NCBI RefSeq assembly: GCF_046244365.1
Contig: NZ_CP176395.1
Coordinates: 5,456,001 to 5,520,000, forward strand
Direction of reading: 5' to 3'
DNA length: 64,000 bases
Source: Paenibacillus_V sp046244365
Lineage (GTDB): Bacteria > Bacillota > Bacilli > Paenibacillales > NBRC-103111
In this document: piece after piece, positions 51,225-60,394 of the stretch
Layout of the letters: the number at the start of each line of letters is the position of its first letter
Position numbering within the stretch: position 1 is the stretch's first letter
Translations under genes and position numbers: made by a program
The notes under the pieces: model-generated
What the model was told of the DNA's origin: nothing
Database searches by the model: none
What the model saw: only the letters and a program-made list of their open reading frames with translations

Positions 51225-52709
51225 TTAACCTGCAGGTACCGCAACCGCATTGCCGCGGAACATTCCCATATCAACCGGCCCGTTCGGGTTATCCTTGATT
51301 TGCTGAAGCATCAAATCGCCGTTCGTCTGCCAAGATTTAAGCGCCTCCCGGACCGACTTCGTCCCTTGAACCGCCGCTTGAAACTCATTCCGGGCGAGAT
51401 CCTGAACCATCCAGATGTTTGGTTTTTGGCGATAAAACTTGTTGAACTCGTTCTGCACCGGCGAAGGCTTCACGTTGTAGAACGCTTCAACATGGTATTC
51501 TTGACCGGCTTTCGGTTTAATGTAGTCTTTACGGGAAACCATTTGGCTCGAGCTATTGGCTCTAAGCTTCGCCCAGTCCACGCCGTTAATGAACTTGATA
51601 AGTTTCCAGGCATCGTTCACGTTACCGGCTTTCGTATTGATCCCCATAACCCCATTCATCCCGATGTTCGCTACGACACCGGGTGCTTCCGCATGGCTCG
51701 GTACGGTAACGATGTCCCAATCGATCGGGGTGAATCCTTTGATGTTCGTCGCATTTTTGTTCGCGTTGTTGATGCGAGTCAGATCGTAGTATTGAATGAT
51801 CGTCATCGCTACGCGGCCAGACAAAAAGTCGTCGTACGCAAACGGGTTGTAGTCGTTCGGATCTTCACGGAGATTTTGATTTCTTTGATCGGGCGCCCCT
51901 GGCATAATGTTTTGCTTCTGCAGATCGATGAGCCGCTTCCAAGCTTGCTCCCATTGATCGTTGTCGACCGCCATCTTGTCGCCCGTATCGTCGAACATAC
52001 GCAGCTGCAGAGGATTCGTATAAATGTTCATAGAGTTGAATATATCGCCGTATGACTGCGAGCTGAACGAGAAACCGTATTTGCGGTCAGCCCCTTCTCC
52101 GCGCGTCAGACGCTGAGCCAGATCGAACATTTGATCCCATGTCATGTTATCCTTCGGCAATTCGACGCCTGCATCCGCAAACATTTTTTTATTATAAATA
52201 AGTGCCGGCGAAGAGAATGTCGGGGTCATTGCATATAACTTGCCGTCGGTGCTGAGCCCTTTGATTCCGTCGAGAACAAGAGGAACGATACCGGACGTAT
52301 CGAATTTGTCCTTGGTTATATGCGGATCGAGCGGTGCCAGCATGTTGCTTTCGATCAGCTCCGGAAGCTGCTCAAAGCCGGTAATGACGATATCGGGCGG
52401 GTTCTCTCCCTGCATGACCTCCTTCAGCTTTTCCATAGGATCCTGCATTTTCTCGTTCGGTCCCGGCGCTTTGTACATGAACCGGTCGTCGTTCGTCGGA
52501 ATGAACTCGATTTTGATATTCGGATTCGCAAACTCGAATATCTCGGTAAAATCTCTGCGAAGATACTCGCTGTCGTCGCCGTAGCCGAAGCTGGTCGCGA
52601 TACGCAGCACGCGCTCCTCTTTATCGTCTCCGCTGGATTTGGTGCACGCGGCAAGCGTGGAAACGCTCAGAATCGTGGCTACCGTAGCAGCCGTCCATTT
52701 TTTCAACAC
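51225..52709 (-). CDS. Extracellular solute-binding lipoprotein, family 1
   Basis: 494 residues: lipoprotein signal with lipobox LAAC (Cys21), then a two-lobe binding fold with PPDIVITGFEQLPEL, YAMTPTFSSPALIYNKKMF and DAWKLIKFINGVDW, as in carbohydrate ABC importers. There are no importer permease genes nearby; instead it follows the ATPase of a MacAB-like exporter by 32 bases. Either an importer component using distant permeases or a sensor for the exporter. Confidence 0.85.
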   Translation of the reverse strand: MLKKWTAATVATILSVSTLAACTKSSGDDKEERVLRIATSFGYGDDSEYLRRDFTEIFEFANPNIKIEFIPTNDDRFMYKAPGPNEKMQDPMEKLKEVMQGENPPDIVITGFEQLPELIESNMLAPLDPHITKDKFDTSGIVPLVLDGIKGLSTDGKLYAMTPTFSSPALIYNKKMFADAGVELPKDNMTWDQMFDLAQRLTRGEGADRKYGFSFSSQSYGDIFNSMNIYTNPLQLRMFDDTGDKMAVDNDQWEQAWKRLIDLQKQNIMPGAPDQRNQNLREDPNDYNPFAYDDFLSGRVAMTIIQYYDLTRINNANKNATNIKGFTPIDWDIVTVPSHAEAPGVVANIGMNGVMGINTKAGNVNDAWKLIKFINGVDWAKLRANSSSQMVSRKDYIKPKAGQEYHVEAFYNVKPSPVQNEFNKFYRQKPNIWMVQDLARNEFQAAVQGTKSVREALKSWQTNGDLMLQQIKDNPNGPVDMGMFRGNAVAVPAG

Positions 52710-52741
52710 TTTCGGTTCCTCCCCTATTTATAAAACTGTAG

Positions 52742-53623
52742 CTATTGATTGACGTGAACTTTCGGCGCGCGAATCGTTATTTTCTCTCCGTCAAACTCCA
52801 TCGTCGCCTTCCCGTCGATCTCCAGCGCCTCCAAGTACTCCTTCGGAACCTGCAGCCGTCCCGCACGGTCAAGCACGACGAACGCTTCGTGCCCTTCACC
52901 GATCGCGGTTTTCTCATGCAGTTCGCCTGACTCGCTCGATTCCGCATTTCTTTTGACAAACTCGGTGCTCGTCATGCCATCGCGTATGGCTACGACGCGG
53001 TCAACCTTGCCGGCCAGCGATAAATCATGGGTTACGATAACGATCGTAATGCCGAGTTCCTTGTTCAGCCGGCGAAAAATATCCATGATCATATCGGATG
53101 TTTGCGAGTCGACAGAGCCTGTCGGTTCGTCGGCAAGCAGCAGACCCGGGCGGTTGGACAGCGAGATGGCGATAGCCACCCGCTGCTGCTCCCCGCCGGA
53201 TAATTGCTGAAGCTTGTTATACATCCGGTCTTTCAGTCCTACCCATTCCAGAAGCTGCTTGGCATACGCCCGATCGACTTTGCCTCCCAGCATCATCGGC
53301 ATTTCCACATTCTCCAGCGCCGTTAAATAAGGCAGCAGGTTGCGGGCGTTGTTCTGCCAAATAAAGCCGACGGTCCGCCGTTTGTAATCGACGAGCTGGT
53401 CGTCGGTTATTTTCAGCAAATCCCACTCGCCTACGCGCACGGTTCCAGCCGACGGCCGGTCAAGCCCTCCGAGAATGTTCAGAAGCGTCGATTTGCCGCT
53501 TCCGCTGTTTCCGATAATCGCCATGATTTCACCCGGCGTGACGGTAATGTTCAATCCCTGGAGAGCGACGACCTCGAGATCGTCGGTTTTGAATATTTTG
53601 ACGAGTCCTTCGCAGACAATCAT
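52742..53623 (-). CDS. ABC ATPase (MacB/LolD type) with C-terminal AbrB-like domain
   Basis: 293 residues. ABC domain 1-225: Walker A GNSGSGKST (38-46), signature LSGGEQQR, Walker B LLLADEPTG, switch VTHDLS. After an acidic linker (about 226-245) comes a 40-residue AbrB/SpoVT-like hairpin (FVVLDRAGRLQVPKEYLEAL, then ATMEFDGEKITI), an unusual addition to a transporter ATPase. It starts four bases after the large permease. One of two ATPases in the operon. Confidence 0.88.
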   Translation of the reverse strand: MIVCEGLVKIFKTDDLEVVALQGLNITVTPGEIMAIIGNSGSGKSTLLNILGGLDRPSAGTVRVGEWDLLKITDDQLVDYKRRTVGFIWQNNARNLLPYLTALENVEMPMMLGGKVDRAYAKQLLEWVGLKDRMYNKLQQLSGGEQQRVAIAISLSNRPGLLLADEPTGSVDSQTSDMIMDIFRRLNKELGITIVIVTHDLSLAGKVDRVVAIRDGMTSTEFVKRNAESSESGELHEKTAIGEGHEAFVVLDRAGRLQVPKEYLEALEIDGKATMEFDGEKITIRAPKVHVNQ

Positions 53624-53627
53624 CGGG

Positions 53628-56606
53628 CTATCTCTCCTCTCCCAGCTTAACGGCTTGATGGACGCGCAGACGCCTGATGTTCATGAACAACAGCCCTGCT
53701 CCGGCGGCCATCATGACCCCGATCACGATATAAAGCTGGAACGTGTCCTTCGCATCGAATACGATACGGAAAGGCGGCACCTGCTTTTTGACATCCTCCG
53801 CGGTTTGCAGGAACGGCAAGTACAGTCGGCTAGCCAACTTTCCGATTACGATGCCTAACGCGATGGATAAACCGGCCGTAAACAGCTGCTCCATTAGGAG
53901 CATGCCGGTCAACTGCCTCTTCTTGAGTCCCATCGCCCGCAGGACGCCGAATTGCACGACTCTGCTCGACAGGTTGAAGAACCAATAGAGCACATATCCA
54001 ATGAAAGAGACCAGAACGGAAACGAGGAAGCCCAAGCTGAGAATGCCGAATACCCCGCCGCGCGAAGGATGCTTCTTCTGCTTCGCCAGCTCGATGCGCA
54101 CATCCTGGACGTCCGCCCGAAGGTCGATCTTTTTCTGTTTGAGCGTTTCGAGCATCGGAGCCAGCTTCGCTCCATCCTTCATTTTCAGCCAGACGTCATA
54201 TGGAATCATCGGAACCTGATCGTAAATGTAATCCAGATTCGTAATGAAGAAAGGCGAAGTATCCGGATATTGGCTAGGCCAGAAAGGCAACACGCCTACG
54301 ATTACGAACTCGACGGCCTGCTGGGAAATGGCGAGCGTCACCAGATTCCCGGGCTGAAGATTGTATTTATCGGCGAAAGCCTTCGGCACGATAACCGCTT
54401 GCTCGTAATTGCCCAGCAAATTCAAATACTGAAACGGATGCGCAGGAAACAGATCACGGCGGAACCAGGCCACCTTCGAAAATTTATCGTTGTCGATCCC
54501 CATGACGATGCCCGTTCCGACGGAACGTCCCGAAACGATGACATTTCCTTTCGTTTGCAAGACACGTGCCGCTGCTTCGACGCCTTCCAGCTCCTCGAAC
54601 ACTTGGAACGGAGGTTCCAAGTAACGGACGGGCGACGACGGCGCTTCCCCGCCTCCGCCCTGACCGCCTTGACCGGAGCCGCCTCCGCCGGAGCCTTGGC
54701 CCCCTTGACCGCCTTGACCGCCCTGTCCGCCTTGGCCGCCTTGGCCGCCTTGGCCGCCTTGGCCGCCTTGGCCGCCTTGGCCTCCTTGACCCCCCTGTCC
54801 TCCTTGGCCTCCTTGAGGCTGTTGGTTCGTAGGCAGATCATCGGTGACACCTTCCCAAGCCGGCTGCATGATGACGTCCGTACCGTATTGGTATAAGACT
54901 CTCTCCGTGGAGTTTAAATCGATCGTCCTCGCCGCCGAGGCGTTGTACACGCCGAGACCGAGCGTCATGATCATAAGCAGCATGAGCGGGTAATAGGATT
55001 TTGCGGAACGCGACAGCTGCGTCAGCGTCAAATAAACCGGCACCGGCAAAAATCTGCGTCCGAGCCATCCGAAGAATCGGAGCAGCCAAGGAAATACGCG
55101 CAAGAAGAACAAGCCGAACGCAAATATCGATAGAGCAGGCACGAAAAACAAAAGCGGCTGCACCTGCAGCTGATCGCTCGACAAACCGGTTTGCTGCGAT
55201 AAAAACTGTCGTTCTTGGAACAAATACCAGCCGTAGCCGGAAAGACCGAGCAACGCGACGTCGAGATATAAACGCATCCAGAACGGCTTTTTATCCGCTC
55301 TCGCAAGCTGCTGTTTATAGCTGACGATCGATGCTTTAGCGTACATAACAGCCGGTATGACGCTGGCCACGATCGCCAGGAGAACGGCTACTCCGCCATA
55401 CATGAGCGATTCTAGCGTAAACCCGACCGGAATCGCCTTACGGTCGACGAATGTCAGAAAACCGCTGGAAGAACCGATGCTCTTGGCCATAAACCAGCCC
55501 AGCATCGGACCGATAATCATCGAAATGACGCCCAATAGGAAGCCTTCCAGCACGTACATCCAAATAATTTGCCGCGTGCTGCCGCCCCGCGAACGGATCA
55601 CGGCTATGTCGCTTCGTTGTCTGTCCAGCGACTGCTTGGCGTTCATCACGATATAGTAAAAGACCATGGCGATCATCGGCGCTGCGAGCGTAAACAACAG
55701 CAGCTGGAGCTGCAAGCTTTGCTGACGGAACTCGCCGAGCATCGTCAGGAAAGAATAATCGACCTTCGTATCCTTCAGCTTCTCGTAGAGCGTCAGCTCG
55801 AGCTTGCCCAGCTTCCGTTCCAAAGGAGAAAGCTGGCTCGTTTTGATGTCGCGCAAATCGAATGCATAGTACCAGTTCGCCATATTCAGCGGAATTTTCT
55901 TGGTGCCGAGCAGCTCGTTCCTGAACGTATCGCCGCTGATCATCAGCGTATTCAGCAGCCCTTCCATTCCTTGGAACCAATACGGGTCTGTATCGGACTT
56001 CGGCTTTACCGATCCGACGATCTTTACTTTCAGCGGGGAGCCCGCTACGCCGACAGGCAGAGGATACGTGTACACGTCGCCGATATGCATGTCGTTACGG
56101 AACATCGCCTCCTCCAGAATGACGGCTTCGATAATCCCGCTTGCCGATTTATCCGCAAACATGGCTCCGCTCGACAGCTCCGTATGCTCGGTGAGGCCAT
56201 ATAGCGTTGTCAGTGTCATTTGCCGCTTTTTGCCTGCCTCGGCTTTTTTCGGATCCTCGGGCGTCAACTGCCCTCCGCGTATCGAGAAAACGCCTGCATA
56301 TGCCGCTTGCGGAAAATCGATGTCCTTAGGGATTTGTTCGCGAATGTACGAATTGACGTCGTCGAAGGCGGCCAGGTCCGGCCTGTTGTTCCCGGTTGCC
56401 TGGTAACGCATGAGCAGCGAGCCGGCCGGCAAGCCGTCGCTTTTCTCTTCGAGCGATTTGGCGACAACCCGCTTCAGCGCGCCGTCCGCATACATCGGAA
56501 TGCTTGTTGTGAACGCGACGGCGACGATTAATCCGATCAGCGAACTGATCGTCAGCCAGCGGGTATTCCACATTTTTCGGGCTAAAAATCGCAGCATCGG
56601 CATCAC
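53628..56606 (-). CDS. FtsX/MacB-type ABC permease, 992 residues, with Gly-Gly-Gln tract
   Basis: Helix near residue 18, a large extracellular domain (about 40-300), an FtsX block of several helices (about 300-430), two helices (about 450-510), helix about 540-560, a second extracellular domain (about 580-850) and a final FtsX block (about 860-990) with GVLRAMGLKKRQL. So both halves of a permease are in one chain. Residues about 595-655 are an almost pure Gly-Gly-Gln repeat in an extracellular loop. GTG at 56606 is seven bases from AGGT; ATG at 56603 is the alternative. Confidence 0.87.
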   Translation of the reverse strand: MMPMLRFLARKMWNTRWLTISSLIGLIVAVAFTTSIPMYADGALKRVVAKSLEEKSDGLPAGSLLMRYQATGNNRPDLAAFDDVNSYIREQIPKDIDFPQAAYAGVFSIRGGQLTPEDPKKAEAGKKRQMTLTTLYGLTEHTELSSGAMFADKSASGIIEAVILEEAMFRNDMHIGDVYTYPLPVGVAGSPLKVKIVGSVKPKSDTDPYWFQGMEGLLNTLMISGDTFRNELLGTKKIPLNMANWYYAFDLRDIKTSQLSPLERKLGKLELTLYEKLKDTKVDYSFLTMLGEFRQQSLQLQLLLFTLAAPMIAMVFYYIVMNAKQSLDRQRSDIAVIRSRGGSTRQIIWMYVLEGFLLGVISMIIGPMLGWFMAKSIGSSSGFLTFVDRKAIPVGFTLESLMYGGVAVLLAIVASVIPAVMYAKASIVSYKQQLARADKKPFWMRLYLDVALLGLSGYGWYLFQERQFLSQQTGLSSDQLQVQPLLFFVPALSIFAFGLFFLRVFPWLLRFFGWLGRRFLPVPVYLTLTQLSRSAKSYYPLMLLMIMTLGLGVYNASAARTIDLNSTERVLYQYGTDVIMQPAWEGVTDDLPTNQQPQGGQGGQGGQGGQGGQGGQGGQGGQGGQGGQGGQGGQGGQGSGGGGSGQGGQGGGGEAPSSPVRYLEPPFQVFEELEGVEAAARVLQTKGNVIVSGRSVGTGIVMGIDNDKFSKVAWFRRDLFPAHPFQYLNLLGNYEQAVIVPKAFADKYNLQPGNLVTLAISQQAVEFVIVGVLPFWPSQYPDTSPFFITNLDYIYDQVPMIPYDVWLKMKDGAKLAPMLETLKQKKIDLRADVQDVRIELAKQKKHPSRGGVFGILSLGFLVSVLVSFIGYVLYWFFNLSSRVVQFGVLRAMGLKKRQLTGMLLMEQLFTAGLSIALGIVIGKLASRLYLPFLQTAEDVKKQVPPFRIVFDAKDTFQLYIVIGVMMAAGAGLLFMNIRRLRVHQAVKLGEER
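54655..54820. repeat. 9-bp tandem repeats encoding Gly-Gly-Gln
   Basis: Plus-strand unit GCCGCCTTG is repeated with few changes; the core 54725-54785 has six nearly perfect copies. Unit length is a multiple of three, so copy-number changes keep the frame. Confidence 0.85.
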
Positions 56607-56607
56607 A

Positions 56608-57714
56608 TTATCGACCTACGACTTTCTGGCCAGGCGTCAACCCTTTGACAATCTCCACATCCGTCGGCGTCTGCTGCCCGATTTCCACGTCGACTTCCCG
56701 TTTGCTTCCCTTATCGTCAATAACCTGCACGTAATTGCGGCCGGTAATCGAACGAAGAGCAGCAAGCGGAATAACCACCGCGTTCTCCTTGCGCTGGATG
56801 ATAACCGCCACGCTGAGCGGCGTACCGCGCACTACATTATCAGGCACTTTATCCAGTTGGACGACCAAATAATTGTCGATGGAATCCTTCGGCTTCTGCC
56901 CGCCGCCGCCGTCTCCCGGATAAAAGCCGCCGTTATTGTTATTGTTTTGCGTTTTGCCGCTTGGAAGCTGCTTGACTTTGCCCTTGTGCGAGCCGGCTGC
57001 GTTAATGTCGACGGTTACTTCCATGCCGACCGCTACCTTCTTCAGGTCCTCTGCGGAGATCGTCGCCGCAACTACCAGCTCCGACAAGTCCGCAATAACC
57101 GAAACCGATTCATACGCCTTCGACATATCGCCTTTCTTCATGGAGACGGAAACGATCGTTCCGGACAAAGGGGCCGTAATTTTGGCTTTGGCTATGTCCT
57201 CTTCCAGCTTGACGAGTTCCTGCCGCTTCAGCTCGAAATCCAAACGATCCTGCTCCAGCTGCTCTGCGGTTTTCTCGGTAGCCCCGCGCAGCTTCTCGAT
57301 CATGGCGATTTCTTCTTTCTGGATTTGCAGACGCTTCTGCCGCAGGTCGCGCTCCATATCGGAAACGTCGAGCTCCGCGATCGGCTGTCCTTTCTGCACG
57401 GCATCGCCGCTCTTCACGTATATCTCTTTAATCCTCTTGCCATCCTGGGTAAAGAAAATATCTTCTTCATTGACTGCCATCATTTTGCCGGCTCCGCGCA
57501 CTTTCGTCTCGAGCGTATCGGTCTTGACCACGTAAGTCGGCTTCTGCGACAGCTTAGGAGGGCTGATCGTCGGCAGCGCTTCTTCCTCCGCTTCCTTCGG
57601 AAGCAGCGAACATCCCGTAGAAGCGAGCAGCGCTATGCATACGATGCCGACCAGCATCCTCTTTCCTTTAAACTTCGTACTGCTTGAATTTTCCGTCCAC
57701 CATTTCGAATACAT
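56608..57714 (-). CDS. HlyD/MacA-like adaptor lipoprotein
   Basis: 368 residues: basic start, hydrophobic segment with a lipobox-like ASTGC, then barrel-sandwich/lipoyl halves (SGDAVQKGQPIAELDV, then ITAPLSGTIVSVSMKKGD) flanking an 80-residue coiled-coil hairpin, and a beta-barrel domain. A Gly/Asn-rich insert (NNNNNGGFYPGDGGGG) lies near 265-285. Start at 57714 with GGAGG nine bases upstream; it overlaps the ATPase gene by 47 bases. Links the permease to the outside as MacA does. Confidence 0.88.
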   Translation of the reverse strand: MYSKWWTENSSSTKFKGKRMLVGIVCIALLASTGCSLLPKEAEEEALPTISPPKLSQKPTYVVKTDTLETKVRGAGKMMAVNEEDIFFTQDGKRIKEIYVKSGDAVQKGQPIAELDVSDMERDLRQKRLQIQKEEIAMIEKLRGATEKTAEQLEQDRLDFELKRQELVKLEEDIAKAKITAPLSGTIVSVSMKKGDMSKAYESVSVIADLSELVVAATISAEDLKKVAVGMEVTVDINAAGSHKGKVKQLPSGKTQNNNNNGGFYPGDGGGGQKPKDSIDNYLVVQLDKVPDNVVRGTPLSVAVIIQRKENAVVIPLAALRSITGRNYVQVIDDKGSKREVDVEIGQQTPTDVEIVKGLTPGQKVVGR

Positions 57715-58555
57715 GGTCGGCAACCTCCAAAATCGTAGGATCATGTGTCGTCATGCAAATCGTAACCTGTTCTTCTTCGATAATGCTGCGAAAAACGCGC
57801 ATAACCTGTGCACCCATCAGGGAATCAAGCTCGGCCGTCGGCTCGTCTGCGAGCAGAAGCGAAGGCCGGTGGGCAATCGATTTGGCAATCGCGACACGCT
57901 GTTGTTCGCCGCCTGAAAGTTCGAACGGACGATGATGCATCCGTTTGCCTAGTCCGACCAGCTCCAGACAGTGCTGCACGCGCGCTTTCCACTCCGAACG
58001 CGGCGCTCGGGCCATGCGGAGCGACAATTCCACGTTCTCGTATGCGGATAGTAACGGCATTAGCGCGTATGATTGGAAGATGAATCCAATTTCCTGCCGC
58101 CGAACTTCGGTTCTTTGCTCGTCGCTCCATGAATGAAAAGGCTGCCCTTTAAAAACGATTTGTCCGCTGTTCGGCTGGTCGAGTCCTCCGATTAGGTTCA
58201 TTAACGTCGTCTTTCCGGAACCCGATCTGCCGCGCAGCATGACAAGCTGTTTCGGGTACAGCTCCATGCTTATGCCCTTTAGCACATGCAGCTTTTGGCT
58301 GCCGACCTGAAAGGATCGTTCAACATCCTTCGCCACGAGAAGCGGCTCGCTTGGGGCCGCAACCGATATCGCGCCATTCGCTTTGCTTCGCTCCGCATGT
58401 TCGCCCGGTTCCGTTTCGCCATACCCGGCTTGGGACGCTGGCGAAATCGCTGCGGCATGCTTAACGACAGCTTCCGGATCATCCTGCGAGCGCTGCCGCT
58501 TCGGTTCCCCCCCATTTTCCTGCAGGGATTGTTTCTTTCTAGCGAACCACGCCAA
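57668..58555 (-). CDS. ABC ATPase (MacB/LolD type), first gene of operon
   Basis: 295 residues. An unusual 70-residue polar N-terminal extension precedes the ABC domain: Walker A GRSGSGKTT, Q-loop FIFQSYALMP, signature LSGGEQQR, Walker B LLLADEPTA, TTHDPT. TTG start seven bases after GGAGGG. With the ATPase at 52742-53623 it could form a heterodimer on the single-chain permease. Confidence 0.88.
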   Translation of the reverse strand: MAWFARKKQSLQENGGEPKRQRSQDDPEAVVKHAAAISPASQAGYGETEPGEHAERSKANGAISVAAPSEPLLVAKDVERSFQVGSQKLHVLKGISMELYPKQLVMLRGRSGSGKTTLMNLIGGLDQPNSGQIVFKGQPFHSWSDEQRTEVRRQEIGFIFQSYALMPLLSAYENVELSLRMARAPRSEWKARVQHCLELVGLGKRMHHRPFELSGGEQQRVAIAKSIAHRPSLLLADEPTAELDSLMGAQVMRVFRSIIEEEQVTICMTTHDPTILEVADHVFEMVDGKFKQYEV

Positions 58556-58826
58556 TGCTCCACCCTCCCGTAATTTCGCGTCTCAGATAAGGAACCTGTC
58601 CATGACGCCATAGTTTCCCATAAGTATAGACGAAGCACCTAAGGAAAAAGTTACAAAAAATGAACATCATTTTCTTAAGAATCTATTAATTCCGACATTG
58701 CTGAAATTACGCAAAATAGAAAATTGAATTCGAGGCGGCCGTTTGTTACATTAGGGTTAACAAGCATGAGGTTGGAATCTAGTAGAATCTTGCAGCCGAA
58801 AGACTGCAGCAGAAGGAGAGAATCCC

Positions 58827-59495
58827 GTGAGCAAAGAAGACGACCTATTCGCCGCCATTAAAGCGAGGGATCTGGAAACGGTGCAAACGCTGATCGGCAA
58901 CGATCCGTCCTTAACCGAATCCGAAAACGAGAACGGCATTTCCCCGATTCTGCTGGCTTCCTATTATGGAGCGCTTCCTATCGCTGATTTCATCCGGGCG
59001 AGAAAAGTACGGCTTACCCTGCATGAAGCGGCAGCGTTGGGCGATCTGGCGCAAGTTCGCGCCTCGATCGACGAGGCGGGCATGAACGTAGAAGCGATCT
59101 CGAAAGACGGCTTTTCGGCGCTTGGCCTCGCCTCCTTTTTCGGTCATAGGGACGTTGCCGCTTATTTGCTGGAGAAGGGAGCCGACGTCAACGCGCGTTC
59201 GCATAACCAAATGAAGGTCATGCCGCTTCATTCGGCGGTCGCGCATAGGCAAGCGGCCATCGTCGAGCTCCTGCTTGCCAAAGGCGCAAATGTGAACGCA
59301 AACCAGCATGGCGGCTGGACTCCGCTTCAAGGCGCCGCCCACAATAACGATACGGTCCTTATTCGGCTTCTAATCGAACACAGAGCAAACATCAACGCCC
59401 GAAACGACAGCGGCTTAAGCGCTCTCGGCATAGCACGGAAAGACAAACGTCAAGAAGCGGCTGCTTTGCTAGAGGAGCTTGGAGCTGTCGACTGA
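58827..59495 (+). CDS. Ankyrin-repeat protein
   Basis: 222 residues, five or six ankyrin units (SPILLASYYGALPIADFI, LHEAAALGDLAQVRASI, ALGLASFFGHRDVAAYLLEK, PLHSAVAHRQAAIVELLLAK, PLQGAAHNNDTVLIRLLIEH). No signal peptide; a cytosolic interaction protein. GTG start with AAGGAGAG. The 271 bases before it contain divergent promoter regions for this gene and the exporter operon (minus-strand TATACT near 58630). Confidence 0.88.
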   Translation: MSKEDDLFAAIKARDLETVQTLIGNDPSLTESENENGISPILLASYYGALPIADFIRARKVRLTLHEAAALGDLAQVRASIDEAGMNVEAISKDGFSALGLASFFGHRDVAAYLLEKGADVNARSHNQMKVMPLHSAVAHRQAAIVELLLAKGANVNANQHGGWTPLQGAAHNNDTVLIRLLIEHRANINARNDSGLSALGIARKDKRQEAAALLEELGAVD

Positions 59496-59516
59496 CGACT
59501 TGGAGGTTATCGATAA

Positions 59517-60332
59517 ATGCAATTCCCTATCCTAAACAGGCCGCTCGTCGAACGGCTGGAAGCTGCGGAAGCGGAATGTTTGACAGACAGGATGAACGCC
59601 ATCCGGGAACGGCCGGGCAATCCCGAAGGCGTAGAGGTGATTGGGTTCGGGGGAGCAACGGCCTTTTACGCCAAAACGATGCCGTGGTCATGGTTCAATA
59701 CCGTAAAGCGGCTCGGCGCGGAAGATATCGGCCGCCTTGACGAAATCCTCCTGTTTTACCGCGAAAGGAACCGCCCTTGCCAGTTCGAGTTGATCCCGTC
59801 CCGGACTACCCCGGAGCTGATGGACGCTTTAGCGGAAAGAGGCTTTTGCCAGACCGGCTTTCATACGACGCTCTACGGCGTCCCGGATATGGAAGGGACC
59901 GAATTGCCGGCGGAATTGTCGATCCGCGAGCTGCAAGAGGACGAATTTGAATTATACGGGGAGCTTCACTGCGTGGGCAGCGGGATGTCCGCTGACGGCA
60001 GATTGTATGTAGCGGCTAACAATAGAGTGCTGTACAATCGTCCGGGCTGGCGTTTCTTTATCGGATTTGTGGACGGGCAACCGGCTGGCGTCGGCGTCAT
60101 GCACATGCGGGAGGGCATCGCCTCCTTTACCTTTGCCGCTACGGTGCCCGGTTATCGGAAACGCGGGCTGCAGTCCGCCCTTTTGCGCCGGCGGATTCGG
60201 GAAGCCGCCATTCATGGCTGCGATCTTCTTGTGAGCCAGGCCGCCTATGCTTCGACAAGCCAAAACAATATGGAGCGCGCCGGTATGCGCGTCGCCTACA
60301 CCCGAGCGACCTGGAGCGAGAGAAAACGGTGA
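59517..60332 (+). CDS. GNAT family N-acetyltransferase
   Basis: 271 residues; the N-terminal half is a degenerate GNAT-like region and the C-terminal half a proper domain with acetyl-CoA loop ATVPGYRKRGLQSALLRRRI and a closing ASTSQNNMERAGMRVAYTR. TTGGAGG precedes the ATG. 21 bases after the ankyrin gene, probably cotranscribed. Substrate unknown. Confidence 0.87.
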   Translation: MQFPILNRPLVERLEAAEAECLTDRMNAIRERPGNPEGVEVIGFGGATAFYAKTMPWSWFNTVKRLGAEDIGRLDEILLFYRERNRPCQFELIPSRTTPELMDALAERGFCQTGFHTTLYGVPDMEGTELPAELSIRELQEDEFELYGELHCVGSGMSADGRLYVAANNRVLYNRPGWRFFIGFVDGQPAGVGVMHMREGIASFTFAATVPGYRKRGLQSALLRRRIREAAIHGCDLLVSQAAYASTSQNNMERAGMRVAYTRATWSERKR

Positions 60333-60340
60333 TGGCAAAC

Positions 60341-60377
60341 AAACGGCAAGTCCGGAACCCGTCCGGACTTGCCGTTT
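60341..60377. terminator. Strong hairpin terminator between convergent genes
   Basis: AAACGGCAAGTCCGG, seven-base loop, CCGGACTTGCCGTTT: a perfect 15-base stem. Confidence 0.8.
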
Positions 60378-60394
60378 CCCTTTGTGGGGATTTT

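Noticed and set aside
51219..52055. Long open frame on the plus strand opposite the solute-binding protein
   Set aside because: Antisense shadow of a clear lipoprotein gene; basic composition with no recognisable motif.
53952..54896. Plus-strand open frame of 314 codons opposite the 992-residue permease
   Set aside because: Its low-complexity Leu/Ala tail is simply the complement of the Gly-Gly-Gln repeat; the permease frame is the real gene.
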